Source: Melioribacteraceae bacterium
Lineage (GTDB): Bacteria > Bacteroidota > Ignavibacteria > Ignavibacteriales > Melioribacteraceae
Assembly (NCBI GenBank): GCA_022181065.1
Contig: BQMY01000106.1
Span: 1 to 33,850, forward strand
Length of the DNA: 33,850 nucleotides
Direction: 5' to 3'
The number at the start of each line of letters is the position of its first letter. The first letter of the stretch is position 1. Under the pieces are notes generated by a model, which saw only the letters and a program-made list of their open reading frames with translations, was not told where the DNA came from and made no database searches. The translations under genes were made by a program, and so were the position numbers. Positions 8,355 through 17,600 of the stretch are shown here, piece by piece.

Positions 8355-8369
8355 GGTGGGGTCTGATTA
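8355..8369. repeat. 15-nt word GGTGGGGTCTGATTA (second copy)
   Basis: Identical to 2038-2052. It lies just past the 3' end of the TPR kinase gene, before the aceE upstream region. Confidence 0.4.
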
Positions 8370-8380
8370 AGATTTTGGTA

Positions 8381-10519
8381 TTATTGAGATGTTTCGGAAT
8401 AAAGTGGTAGTGAAAAACTGAATACTGACCCTGTTTCAGGTTCACTCTCAACAAATATTTCGCCCTTATTTCGTTCGATAAACTCTTTACAAAGTACCAG
8501 TCCTAATCCGCTACCTTTCTCTTTTTCAGTGCCATCTTTACCTTTACCGATACTAAAAATAGAATTTAACTCTTCCTTTGTTAATCCCACACCGGTGTCA
8601 CTAATGTTGATAACAGCCATTTTTTGTCTGATTTCAGTCCAGATCTGAATATTTCCGCCGGTCGGGGTGAATTTGACAGCATTTGAGAGGATGTTTCTTA
8701 TTACGGTTAGCATCATTGGCTGGTCAGCATAGACGTAGATTTCATCTTCATCGAGGTATTTGATCTCAATATTTTTCTTTTCAGCCTGAAATTTAACCAT
8801 ATTAACTGATTCGAGAACCAGAAGTTTAATACTCAACTGTTCGCAATTCATCTTGATCTTACCGGTTTGAGACATCCCCCACTGCAGCAGATTTTCGAGC
8901 AATGTATAAGCTCTGTGAGCCGCTTTATCGATTTGACCGATCATCATTTCCTTTTCACTATTATCAACCGGTTCGTTTCCGGTGAGCATCGATGTATATC
9001 CAAGAATGGAGACAAAGGGATTTCTCAAGTCGTGCGCGATAATCGATACAAATTTATCTTTGGTAAAGTTGAGTTCGGTAAGGGTTTGATTTTTTGTACT
9101 TAACTCTGTATTCAGCTCCTCAAGCTGCAGGTTTTGTTCCCGGATTGTTCCAAGTGCACTATTATAAAGTTTGTTTTTTCTAAAGAGCCAGATTACTAAA
9201 ATTACTGCCAGCAGGGAAACAATTCCGAAAAAAATTATTAAGCCAATCGTTATTTCCTTCCGGGAACTAATAAGTTCGTAATCAGCTAATTTTTTATCAT
9301 TAATGTAGTGAGTCGTTAATGCACTGATTGTGCGATCCCGTTCCAAAGATTTTATAGAATCATTCAGTTCACTATAGCTTTGAAGATAGAGATATGCAGA
9401 TTTGTAGTCCTCTTTATATAAACATAAGTTTTTGTGTACAAGATATACTTCCAGGAGAAGCATGTGGAAGTTGTTCTCTTTTGCGATTTTTTCTGAATTA
9501 CTCACAACTTCAAATGCATCGTCAAATAATTCCTCTTCCATCAAAATTGAGGCTAATTTTAAGTTAGCTGAAACCAATCCATAAATATTGCCTGTCTTTT
9601 CTCTAAGCTTTATAGATTTATTTATATAAGGTTTTGCCGCTGAGGGAGTATTTTTAAGAAGAAGTATATCCGCTATATTTTCGAGCGAGATTGCTGTACC
9701 ATCCAGATCATCAAATTCTTCTCTGATTTTGAGCGAGTTTTCATGATAGTACAACGCACTATCCAAATTCCCTTTTTCCTGATGAATAAGTCCGAAGTAT
9801 CCAAGCGCGGTTGCCTCACCTCTCCAGGCGTTCAATTTTTGATATTTCAGAAGCGCGCGTCTCAGGTAGTGGAGAGCCTCGTCATGTTCACCGGAATTTT
9901 TATAGTGTGTGCTTATATTCTTCAGTGCCTGGGCAATTCCGGGTAAATATTTTGCTTTTGTTAAAATTTCATATGCCTTGAGTTGGTTTTCAAAACTGGT
10001 CTCAATCAATCCTCCAATTCTTTCAATTTTTCCAATTTCAAGTAGAGATAATCCGGCGATTGCGTTTTGTTCGTTCTTGTTGGCAAGGTTCAAAGCCTCA
10101 GTATAGAAATATTTTGCGCTGTCGAATTGGGAGTGTGAATCATAACTTTTACCTAATCCATAATAAACTTGGGAGAGAGGGGCTTGTTCATCTTCCTCCA
10201 GAAAAATCTTGTTGGATTTTTGGTAGGAGATGATGGATGAGTCATAATTGTTTTTACGATAATAATAATCTCCCAGCTTAAGGTAGGCGTTTGCTTTCCC
10301 GATTGAGTAAGAGTAGGTTTCTGATAGAGACAGGGCTTCATTTATAAATTGACAGGCAACGTCAGGTGAGTGCTCAATATATTTTCCCGCAACTTTAACG
10401 AGTGTATCAGCGAGTGCCTTCCCGTCAAGGTTTGTGTGGGCAACCAAAACAGAATCCAGCTTATCACCAGAGGCAAAGAGTGAACAATAGAGAATAATAT
10501 GAATTATTAACAAACGCAT
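8381..10519 (-). CDS. TPR-domain membrane sensor histidine kinase
   Basis: A 712-residue hybrid-architecture sensor typical of Bacteroidota. The signal peptide is about 1-17. Tetratricopeptide repeats fill about 45-390, for example the NLDSALYYHENSLKIREEF unit. One membrane helix (about 424-446) is followed by a coiled coil (455-487), a dimerisation/phosphoacceptor domain with H496 in AHDLRNP, and an ATPase domain with N609/N613, DTGVG at 641-645 and GSGLGL at 669-674. The TPR part should therefore be outside the cytoplasm and the kinase inside. The start is set at ATG 10519, which opens directly into the signal peptide; a longer in-frame reading to 10624 adds 35 non-secretory residues. No response regulator is adjacent on this strand, so the partner and signal are unknown. 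Confidence 0.88.
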   Translation of the reverse strand: MRLLIIHIILYCSLFASGDKLDSVLVAHTNLDGKALADTLVKVAGKYIEHSPDVACQFINEALSLSETYSYSIGKANAYLKLGDYYYRKNNYDSSIISYQKSNKIFLEEDEQAPLSQVYYGLGKSYDSHSQFDSAKYFYTEALNLANKNEQNAIAGLSLLEIGKIERIGGLIETSFENQLKAYEILTKAKYLPGIAQALKNISTHYKNSGEHDEALHYLRRALLKYQKLNAWRGEATALGYFGLIHQEKGNLDSALYYHENSLKIREEFDDLDGTAISLENIADILLLKNTPSAAKPYINKSIKLREKTGNIYGLVSANLKLASILMEEELFDDAFEVVSNSEKIAKENNFHMLLLEVYLVHKNLCLYKEDYKSAYLYLQSYSELNDSIKSLERDRTISALTTHYINDKKLADYELISSRKEITIGLIIFFGIVSLLAVILVIWLFRKNKLYNSALGTIREQNLQLEELNTELSTKNQTLTELNFTKDKFVSIIAHDLRNPFVSILGYTSMLTGNEPVDNSEKEMMIGQIDKAAHRAYTLLENLLQWGMSQTGKIKMNCEQLSIKLLVLESVNMVKFQAEKKNIEIKYLDEDEIYVYADQPMMLTVIRNILSNAVKFTPTGGNIQIWTEIRQKMAVINISDTGVGLTKEELNSIFSIGKGKDGTEKEKGSGLGLVLCKEFIERNKGEIFVESEPETGSVFSFSLPLYSETSQ

Positions 10520-10656
10520 CCGAAAAACGTCCCGATAAAAAACAAAGCAAATTAACCCACCTTCATAATCGAAACTTTTGGGAAATTGTTTAATAATCCT
10601 GAAAAAATTATAAGTTTTGCCCAATATATATTATTTTTACACCGATATTATCAAAA

Positions 10657-12120
10657 ATGAACTACGGTATTGATTTGCGTAATTACGAAGCGGTAATAGG
10701 TTTGGAAGTTCACGCACAACTTTCGACCGATACTAAAATTTTTTGCGGGTGTTCAACAAAGTTTGGCAACCCCGCGAATAGTAATGTTTGTCCGGTTTGT
10801 CTCGGACATCCGGGAGTGCTGCCGGTACTCAATAAAAAGGTAGTGGAATACTCTGTAATGATGGGTATGGCGACGGGGTCGAGAATAAACGAAAATTCAA
10901 TATTCGCAAGAAAAAATTATTTTTATCCCGATTTGCCGAAAGGATATCAGATATCTCAATTTGAGTTACCCATCTGTGAAGATGGAGTAATAAAAATCTC
11001 AACCGAAGAACGTGGCGCCAAAGAGATCAGGATAAAAAGAATCCATATGGAGGAAGATGCCGGAAAATCGATTCATGATCGGGGCTATGATACTCACGTA
11101 GATGTTAACAGATGCGGTGTGCCGCTGATCGAAATTGTGAGTGAACCCGATATTTCAAGTCCGGAAGAGGCGTATGAGTATTTGACGAAGTTGAAGCAGA
11201 TATTGCTTTATCTTGATATTTGTGATGGAAATATGGAGGAAGGGTCACTGAGATGTGACGCCAACATCTCCATTCGCCCAGTGGGACAAAAAGAACTTGG
11301 AACCCGTACAGAAGTAAAAAACATGAACTCGTTCCGCAATGTTGAAAAAGCGATCCGTTTTGAGATAGAAAGACAGACTGAGTTGGTTGATGATGGTGGT
11401 AAGGTAGTTCAGGAAACTTTATTGTGGAACGCTGATCTGAATGAAGCGTTTCCTATGCGTGGCAAGGAAGAATCGCACGATTACAGATATTTCCCGGATC
11501 CTGATCTGGTTAAAGTTGTTGTGGACGAGAAGTGGAAGGAAGGGCTGAAAGAAAGACTCCCTGAACTTCCGGCGGAAAAAATGGAAAAATTTGTGAATGT
11601 TTATAATCTTCCGGAATATGATGCCTCTATTCTCACTCTTGAACTTGAAGTAGCGAAATATTTTGAAGAATGCGTCAAATACACCAAAGATACTAAATCA
11701 GTTTCCAATTGGGTGATGACTGAAATACTAAAGTACCTGAATGAAAATAAAGTATCAATCGCTCAGTTTCCGGCAACTCCGGAAAACCTGGCTAAACTTG
11801 TTAATCTTATTAACGATAGAACTATTAGTGGTAAAATCGCTAAAGATATATTTCCCGAGATGATTCAGGGCGGAAAATCGCCGGAAGTGATCGTGAAGGA
11901 GAAAAATCTTGTTCAGATCTCTGATGACTCTGTGCTTGAACCTGTTATAGATGAAATAATCGCAACTTCGGAGAAAGAAGTTAAAACTTATCTGGCCGGC
12001 AAAGAGAAGGCAATTGGCGCACTCGTTGGAAAAGCCATGAAAGCCACAAAAGGAAAAGCAAATCCCCAGATGGTTAATAAATTATTGAAAGAGAAACTTG
12101 AGGCTATGAAAACAGCTTAA
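10657..12120 (+). CDS. gatB: aspartyl/glutamyl-tRNA(Asn/Gln) amidotransferase subunit B
   Basis: GatB activates mischarged Glu-tRNA(Gln) or Asp-tRNA(Asn) with ATP for transamidation by GatA in the cytoplasm. The N-terminal YEAVIGLEVHAQL signature, the zinc-site cysteines (CGC followed by CPVC near residues 30-47) and YPDLPKGYQISQ are all present. The C-terminal YqeY-like helical domain ends in GKANPQMVNKLLKEKL. The 487 residues match the usual length. GatA and GatC are not in the window. It is transcribed away from the TPR kinase gene; the 137-bp gap between them must hold both promoters, though I cannot identify either. There is no clear Shine-Dalgarno site. Confidence 0.97.
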   Translation: MNYGIDLRNYEAVIGLEVHAQLSTDTKIFCGCSTKFGNPANSNVCPVCLGHPGVLPVLNKKVVEYSVMMGMATGSRINENSIFARKNYFYPDLPKGYQISQFELPICEDGVIKISTEERGAKEIRIKRIHMEEDAGKSIHDRGYDTHVDVNRCGVPLIEIVSEPDISSPEEAYEYLTKLKQILLYLDICDGNMEEGSLRCDANISIRPVGQKELGTRTEVKNMNSFRNVEKAIRFEIERQTELVDDGGKVVQETLLWNADLNEAFPMRGKEESHDYRYFPDPDLVKVVVDEKWKEGLKERLPELPAEKMEKFVNVYNLPEYDASILTLELEVAKYFEECVKYTKDTKSVSNWVMTEILKYLNENKVSIAQFPATPENLAKLVNLINDRTISGKIAKDIFPEMIQGGKSPEVIVKEKNLVQISDDSVLEPVIDEIIATSEKEVKTYLAGKEKAIGALVGKAMKATKGKANPQMVNKLLKEKLEAMKTA

Positions 12121-12174
12121 TTTTATATGATTAGGAATCTATTAAGAAAACTCCATGTTTAATAATTAGCAGAT

Positions 12175-13545
12175 ATGATTACTATGGATAGAACAGATCA
12201 AAATATAAATGTTCAGATCATTATTGATAAGTATTTCGAGGATAATCCCAAGACGCTTGTGATCAAAAGTGGTGAAGTGCTACTGGATCGCGACAAACCC
12301 AATGACAAGCTTTATCTTGTCCTTGATGGCGAACTCGTTGGTTATTCTCTGGATACCCATCAGGGTGAACTGGAGATGTTCCATGTATCGAAAGGAATGT
12401 TCGCGGGTGTTTACAGCTTTTTCTCGGAATCATATTCCAGTTCGGTAAAACTTGTTGCCAAAACCGATTCGAGAATTGCATATATAACGCGTGACGAAAT
12501 TGAAGAGTACGCCAGGAAAGAGAAAGAGGATTACTCCAGAGAGTTTATACCTATTATTGTTAATGAGTTAAAACTGCGGCATCACGCTTTTGTAAAGATC
12601 TCAGCTGAAAAGGAAGCAACTTTGCAACAATTGGTAAAGACTGAAAAACTTGCGTCACTCGGACAAATGGCTGCAAGTATTGCGCATGAATTGAATAATA
12701 CAATTTCAATATTGCATCATAATTCCCAATGGCTCGCCAGGGAAATTTCCAGTCACCTAAAACTTGAAAATGAATTGTACACTTATTTCTTCAACAGGGG
12801 TTTGAACGAAGGAAGGAGAAGTTCGACGAAGTTTATCAGAAACAAGCAGAAAGAATTACGTAATAAATTTTATTACCCCGATAAGCTTCTCAAAAAAATT
12901 GCGGCAATATACCCTACTAAAGAAGAGGAGCAGCTTTTCGGGAAGGTTGGAGAGATAACTGCCGAAAAATATACTTATTACTGGGAGCTGGGGGCAACAT
13001 TACATGATATGCTCGTGGCGTCGGATCATTCCCGACACGTTGTCAGCTCGGTCAGGAAACTCGGTTCGCCTCGTAACGATAAGCTCGAATCTATTCATAT
13101 AAATGAAACTCTCGAGGAAGCGTTGTTGCTACTTAGCAGCAAACTTCAGGAAATACAGGTGGATACATCATTCGGGGTATTGCACAGCTTTATTGGCGGA
13201 AAAGGGGAACTTATTCAGGTTTGGGTTAATATAATTAAAAATGCTGTTGACAGTTTGAAAATGTCGAGCATTAAAAACCCTGTAATAAGAATTCAGACTA
13301 CTTACCGTAAAAATATTTTTGTTACGATAGAAGATAACGGTCCAGGTATTCCGCCGGAATTAAGAGAGAAAATATTCCGGCCCAATTTTTCCACAAAAGT
13401 AAGTGGTCTCGATTTTGGATTGGGTCTTGGATTGACCATTGTTCAGCGTATAATCGAAAGTTATAGTGGTCATATTGAGGTGGAAAGTGAGCCGGGAAAA
13501 ACAAAATTTACTGTAGTTTTACCAATTGGAGACGGAGATGAATAA
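12175..13545 (+). CDS. soluble histidine kinase with N-terminal cyclic-nucleotide-binding fold
   Basis: A 456-residue kinase without membrane helices. Residues about 20-120 form a cNMP-binding-like beta roll (KSGEVLLDRD, LYLVLDGELVG). The phosphate-binding cassette is altered: GMFAGVYSFFSE and SSSVKLVA replace the usual FGE...RxA, so canonical cAMP/cGMP binding is doubtful. A short coiled segment leads to the phosphoacceptor helix with H171 (AHELNN). About 80 residues (roughly 192-272) are inserted before the second helix (about 275-297). The ATPase domain has N352/N356, DNGPG (387-391) and GLGLGL (415-420). The start may be 12175 or the in-frame ATG at 12184; neither has a good RBS. It overlaps the response regulator gene by 8 bp, so the two are very likely partners. 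Confidence 0.88.
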   Translation: MITMDRTDQNINVQIIIDKYFEDNPKTLVIKSGEVLLDRDKPNDKLYLVLDGELVGYSLDTHQGELEMFHVSKGMFAGVYSFFSESYSSSVKLVAKTDSRIAYITRDEIEEYARKEKEDYSREFIPIIVNELKLRHHAFVKISAEKEATLQQLVKTEKLASLGQMAASIAHELNNTISILHHNSQWLAREISSHLKLENELYTYFFNRGLNEGRRSSTKFIRNKQKELRNKFYYPDKLLKKIAAIYPTKEEEQLFGKVGEITAEKYTYYWELGATLHDMLVASDHSRHVVSSVRKLGSPRNDKLESIHINETLEEALLLLSSKLQEIQVDTSFGVLHSFIGGKGELIQVWVNIIKNAVDSLKMSSIKNPVIRIQTTYRKNIFVTIEDNGPGIPPELREKIFRPNFSTKVSGLDFGLGLGLTIVQRIIESYSGHIEVESEPGKTKFTVVLPIGDGDE

Positions 13546-14020
13546 GCTGGATATTTTATGTGTTGATGATCATCGTGAGGTACTGGCAGCGCTAAGGAAA
13601 GACCTTGAGAAGTTTGAGCAATGGTTTGAAATTGATGAATGTGAATCAGCTTCCGAAGCTTACGAGTTAATGGAGCAACTTCATTCCGAGAATAAAATTC
13701 CCGCAATTATAATTTGCGATCATGTTATGCCCGGACAAAACGGGATTGACTTTTTGGTACAGATAAATGGTGAAAAACGATTTGATGGAGTAAAAAAGGT
13801 AGTTCTCACCGGATTAGCTACTCATCAGGATACAATAATTGCAATAAATAAAGCCGGCATTGACAGATATGTTGAAAAACCGTGGTACAGCGACGAGCTT
13901 CAGGATATGGTGAAAGTTTTGGCGACTGAGTTTATCCTTGAAAAAGGTATGGAATACACCGATTTTCACGAGATAATCGACAAGGAAACTCTTTATGATG
14001 CTCTTAATAAAACGTATTGA
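13538..14020 (+). CDS. single-domain response regulator (receiver only)
   Basis: A 160-residue receiver domain with acidic pair D10/D11, phosphoacceptor D61 (ICDHVMPGQNG), T91 and K114 (VEKPW). No DNA-binding or enzymatic output domain follows; the last 30 or so residues are helical and unassigned. The ATG at 13538 is preceded by GGAG and overlaps the kinase stop codon region (TAA at 13543-13545), so translation is likely coupled. An upstream in-frame TTG at 13526 is rejected. The DUF4159 gene follows after 3 bp. Output must come through protein contact, perhaps with products of the same operon, which is inference. Confidence 0.9.
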   Translation: MNKLDILCVDDHREVLAALRKDLEKFEQWFEIDECESASEAYELMEQLHSENKIPAIIICDHVMPGQNGIDFLVQINGEKRFDGVKKVVLTGLATHQDTIIAINKAGIDRYVEKPWYSDELQDMVKVLATEFILEKGMEYTDFHEIIDKETLYDALNKTY

Positions 14021-14023
14021 TAT

Positions 14024-14677
14024 ATGATCCGATATTTTCTCTTAATTATACTACTTTCAACCAATGTTTTTGCTCAGATTGAACCGGCTTTTGAGATAGC
14101 ACGACTAAAATATGGGGGTGGAGGGGACTGGTATAACGATCCTTCTGCGGAGGTAAATCTACTCAATTTCGTTAATGATAACACTTCTATAAGGGTTAAA
14201 CCGGAATACAAATTTATAGATATTGCAACAGATGATATTTTCGCGCACCCGTTTATATTTATTACCGGACACGGAAATATTGTCTTCAGCAGATCGGAAG
14301 CAGAAAAAATTAAATTATATCTGGAGAATGGCGGATTTATTTATATTGATGATGACTATGGTTTGGATAAATCGGTGAGGAAATCTATGAAGCAAATCTT
14401 CCCCGATAAAGATTTTGTTGAGCTTCCTTTTAGTCATGGAATATATCATAATATGTATGATTTTGATTATGGTCCGCCTAAAACACACGAGCATGATAAA
14501 AAACCGCCTCAGGGATTTGGCATATTTGTAAATAACCGACTTGCGGTATATTACACATACGAAAGCAATCCATCTGATGGATGGGCAGATTCGCGGGCGC
14601 ATAATAATCCGCCGGAAATTCGGGAGAAAGCTCTACAGTTCGGAACAAATATTATAGTATGGGCATTAACCAACTAA
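14024..14677 (+). CDS. exported DUF4159 protein
   Basis: A 217-residue protein with a signal peptide (about 1-18, MIRYFLLIILLSTNVFAQ) followed by features I recognise from DUF4159: FEIARLKYGGGGDWYNDP near the start, FIFITGHG, FSRSEAEKIKLYLENGGF and IDDDYG. The domain resembles the glutamine-amidotransferase-like fold used in non-catalytic periplasmic modules; no catalytic Cys is visible. Related genes are usually found near DUF4175, DUF58, MoxR and BatA-type genes. It sits 3 bp after the receiver gene and 4 bp before the DUF4175 gene, clearly within one operon. The molecular function is unknown. Confidence 0.8.
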   Translation: MIRYFLLIILLSTNVFAQIEPAFEIARLKYGGGGDWYNDPSAEVNLLNFVNDNTSIRVKPEYKFIDIATDDIFAHPFIFITGHGNIVFSRSEAEKIKLYLENGGFIYIDDDYGLDKSVRKSMKQIFPDKDFVELPFSHGIYHNMYDFDYGPPKTHEHDKKPPQGFGIFVNNRLAVYYTYESNPSDGWADSRAHNNPPEIREKALQFGTNIIVWALTN

Positions 14678-14681
14678 TCTT

Positions 14682-17600
14682 ATGGAAAAACAGTACTACA
14701 GGGAAATAGAGAATAAACTCAAAAAGGTTCACAGCCGGGAAAATCTGGTAGCGAGCAAGCGGGGCATTGGGGAAACTTCTATAGTGTTTGTTGTGCTCCT
14801 TTTTTTGAGTCTGTATATTGTCGGGAGTTCAACGTTTAATACAACAGTTAGAACAATACTATTTTATACAGTATTATCAGGTTCTGTTCTTTATTTAATT
14901 ATCCGGGTGTTGATCCCGATTTATAAAGCGTTCACAAACTCGGGATTCGATTTAAATAAATACGCATTGCGTGTAGGCGAACATTTTCCCGAGCTTAAAG
15001 ACGAGCTGGCAAATGGTCTGCAACTTGTTAAAACAGAAGGGGTTAGCGATTCACCTCAACTCGTTGACGCTGCGTTTAAGTCGGTTTATCTGAAATCAAA
15101 AGATATCAGTTTTACTGATATAATTACGTTAAAAGAAGAGCGTAAATATTTTCTGTCCGGGATTTACATCCTGTTTGTTTTCACGATTATGACATTCTTT
15201 ATCCCATTCTTCTCTACATCGTTTTCGCAATTGTGGAATCATGATATTGAATACTCAATTCCACCAGAATTTACAATAAACGTAACTCCCGGGGATCAGT
15301 CGATCACTAAAGGAAGCGATATAAGACTGACAGCAAAGGTCGAAGGGGAAGATGTAAACAAAATTAGTTTCTATAGTAGTTCGGCGGCAGATTTCGGTTT
15401 TATTGAAAAAGTTATTAAGGCTGACTCGAATAATATATTCACAATTGATGAAAAAACGGTTAAAAACTCATTTCTCTACTATTTCCGATCCGGTAAAATC
15501 AGCTCACGTACTCATCAAATTACTGTGATTGACAGACCGGTAATAAAAGGTCTTTCGCTTGAAGTCACACCACCTTCCTATTCAGGACTTCCAACCGAGA
15601 CGTTAGAAGATAACGGTAATATAACATCACTCGCCGGAAGCAAAGTAAAATGGAATATAATTTCATCAAAGGAATTGAAAAGAGCCGAGATCAGTTTTGC
15701 AAATGGCGACGCGTTACCGATGAATGTTTCGGATGATGAAGCGTTTGTAGAATTCCGAATTATGGAAAATAGAAGATACTCCATTGTTCTTACAGATGCA
15801 GATAGTATCAAGAATGTTAATCCAATTGAATATAGCATAAAAATAGAACCGGATGAGTATCCGTTTATTACTGTGATTTCCCCAGATGCAGATGTGAAGC
15901 TTGGCGCGGATAATTCAGTTCCATTCAGACTTAAAATTGCTGATGATTACGGATTTAATTCTTTGAAGCTGAAATACAGACTATCGGCATCTCGGTTTAC
16001 AGAGATTACGGAAAATTTTTCAAGTATTAGAATTCCGCTCAACGGTGGTGTAACGGAAAAGGAAATCGATTATCTTTGGGATATGGTTCCGTTATTCCTT
16101 GCTGAAAATGATGTTGTCACCTATTATTTTGAATTGTTTGATAATGATTTCGTGAACGGTCCAAAATCTACAAAAACCCGAACTTATACTGTTCGTGTTC
16201 CTTCACTGGACGAATTATTTGCCACCGCGGAAAAGATTCAGGAGGAGAGCACAAAATCCCTGGAAGAAACTCTCAAGGAAGCGGCTGAACTGAATCAGGA
16301 GCTTGAGCAGATAAGTAATGAAATGAAGCGGGATGAAAAGGAACTTACCTGGGAAGAGAAAGAGAAGATTGAAAACGCTGTAGAAAAATTTCAGGAGCTT
16401 GAGAAAAAGGTCGATGAAATAAACAAACAGATGTCAGAGATGCAGAAAGAAATGCAGGAGAATAATCTGCTTTCAGAAGAAACGATGGAAAAATATCAGG
16501 AACTGCAGAAACTGATGGAGGAGATCACAGGGGAAGACCTTAAAAAAGCGTTTGAGAAAATGCAGGAAATGCTGCAAAACCTCGACCGGAATCAGAATCA
16601 AAGCGCATTCGAAGACCTGAAGCAAAATGAAGAGATGTTTCAGAAGAGTATCGAAAGAACTATAAATCTTCTTAAACGATTGCAGATAGAGCAGAAAGTG
16701 GATGAACTGACCAAAAGAACTGAAGATTTACTCAATCAGCAGAATGAGCTCTCCGAGGAGAATAAAAATAGTAATTCCGAGAGTGAAAATCAGGAGCTTG
16801 CGCAAAAGCAGAATGAGATAACAGAAAAGCTTGATCAGCTCCGTGAAGAGATGGAAAATCTGCAGGAGAAGATGTCGGAGTTTGATGATATGCCGAAAGA
16901 TCAGCTCGAGAAGATGATGGAAGAGTTTGATAAAATGCAGAATCAGCAACTTTCCGAGATGGCCCAGCAGCAGATGCGGCAGAATCAGAATCAGCAAGCT
17001 CAGCAAAATCAGGAGCAGATATCGCAAAATATGCAGCAAATGCAGCAGATGATGAACATGATGCAGCAGCAAATGCAGCAAATGAACCAGATGCAGGTTT
17101 TCAAGGATATGATGCGCGCGATTGATAATCTTCTGACTGTTTCAAAAGAACAGGAAAAGTTGAAGGAATTATCAAAATCGCTCTCGCCATCCTCCTCACA
17201 ATTTAAGGAAAATGCCCGTGAGCAAAGTCAGCTCCAAAATGATTTAAGCAAAATACTCGACCGATTAAGTGAACTTTCACAAAAAACATTTGCTATAAGT
17301 CCGGAAATGGGAAAAGCCCTCGGTGATGCCCAACGGGAAATGAGCATGGCATTAAGTTCTTTACAGAACCGGAACGGTGCGATGGCGAGTCGTAATCAGG
17401 GAAAGGCGATGAAAAGTCTGAATGAAGCGGCTAACCTTATGAGCAGCGCAATGCAGAACATGATGAATCAGCAGGGTAACGGTAACGGAATGATGTCGAT
17501 GATGCAGCAGTTGCAGCAGATGTCGCAGCAGCAGCAAATGTTAAATCAGATGACTCAACAATTACAGAAGCAGGGACAACTATCCCAACAGCAAATGGCT

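Noticed and set aside
10520-10624. 35-residue N-terminal extension of the TPR kinase
   Set aside because: It would bury the clear signal peptide that begins at the internal Met (10519).
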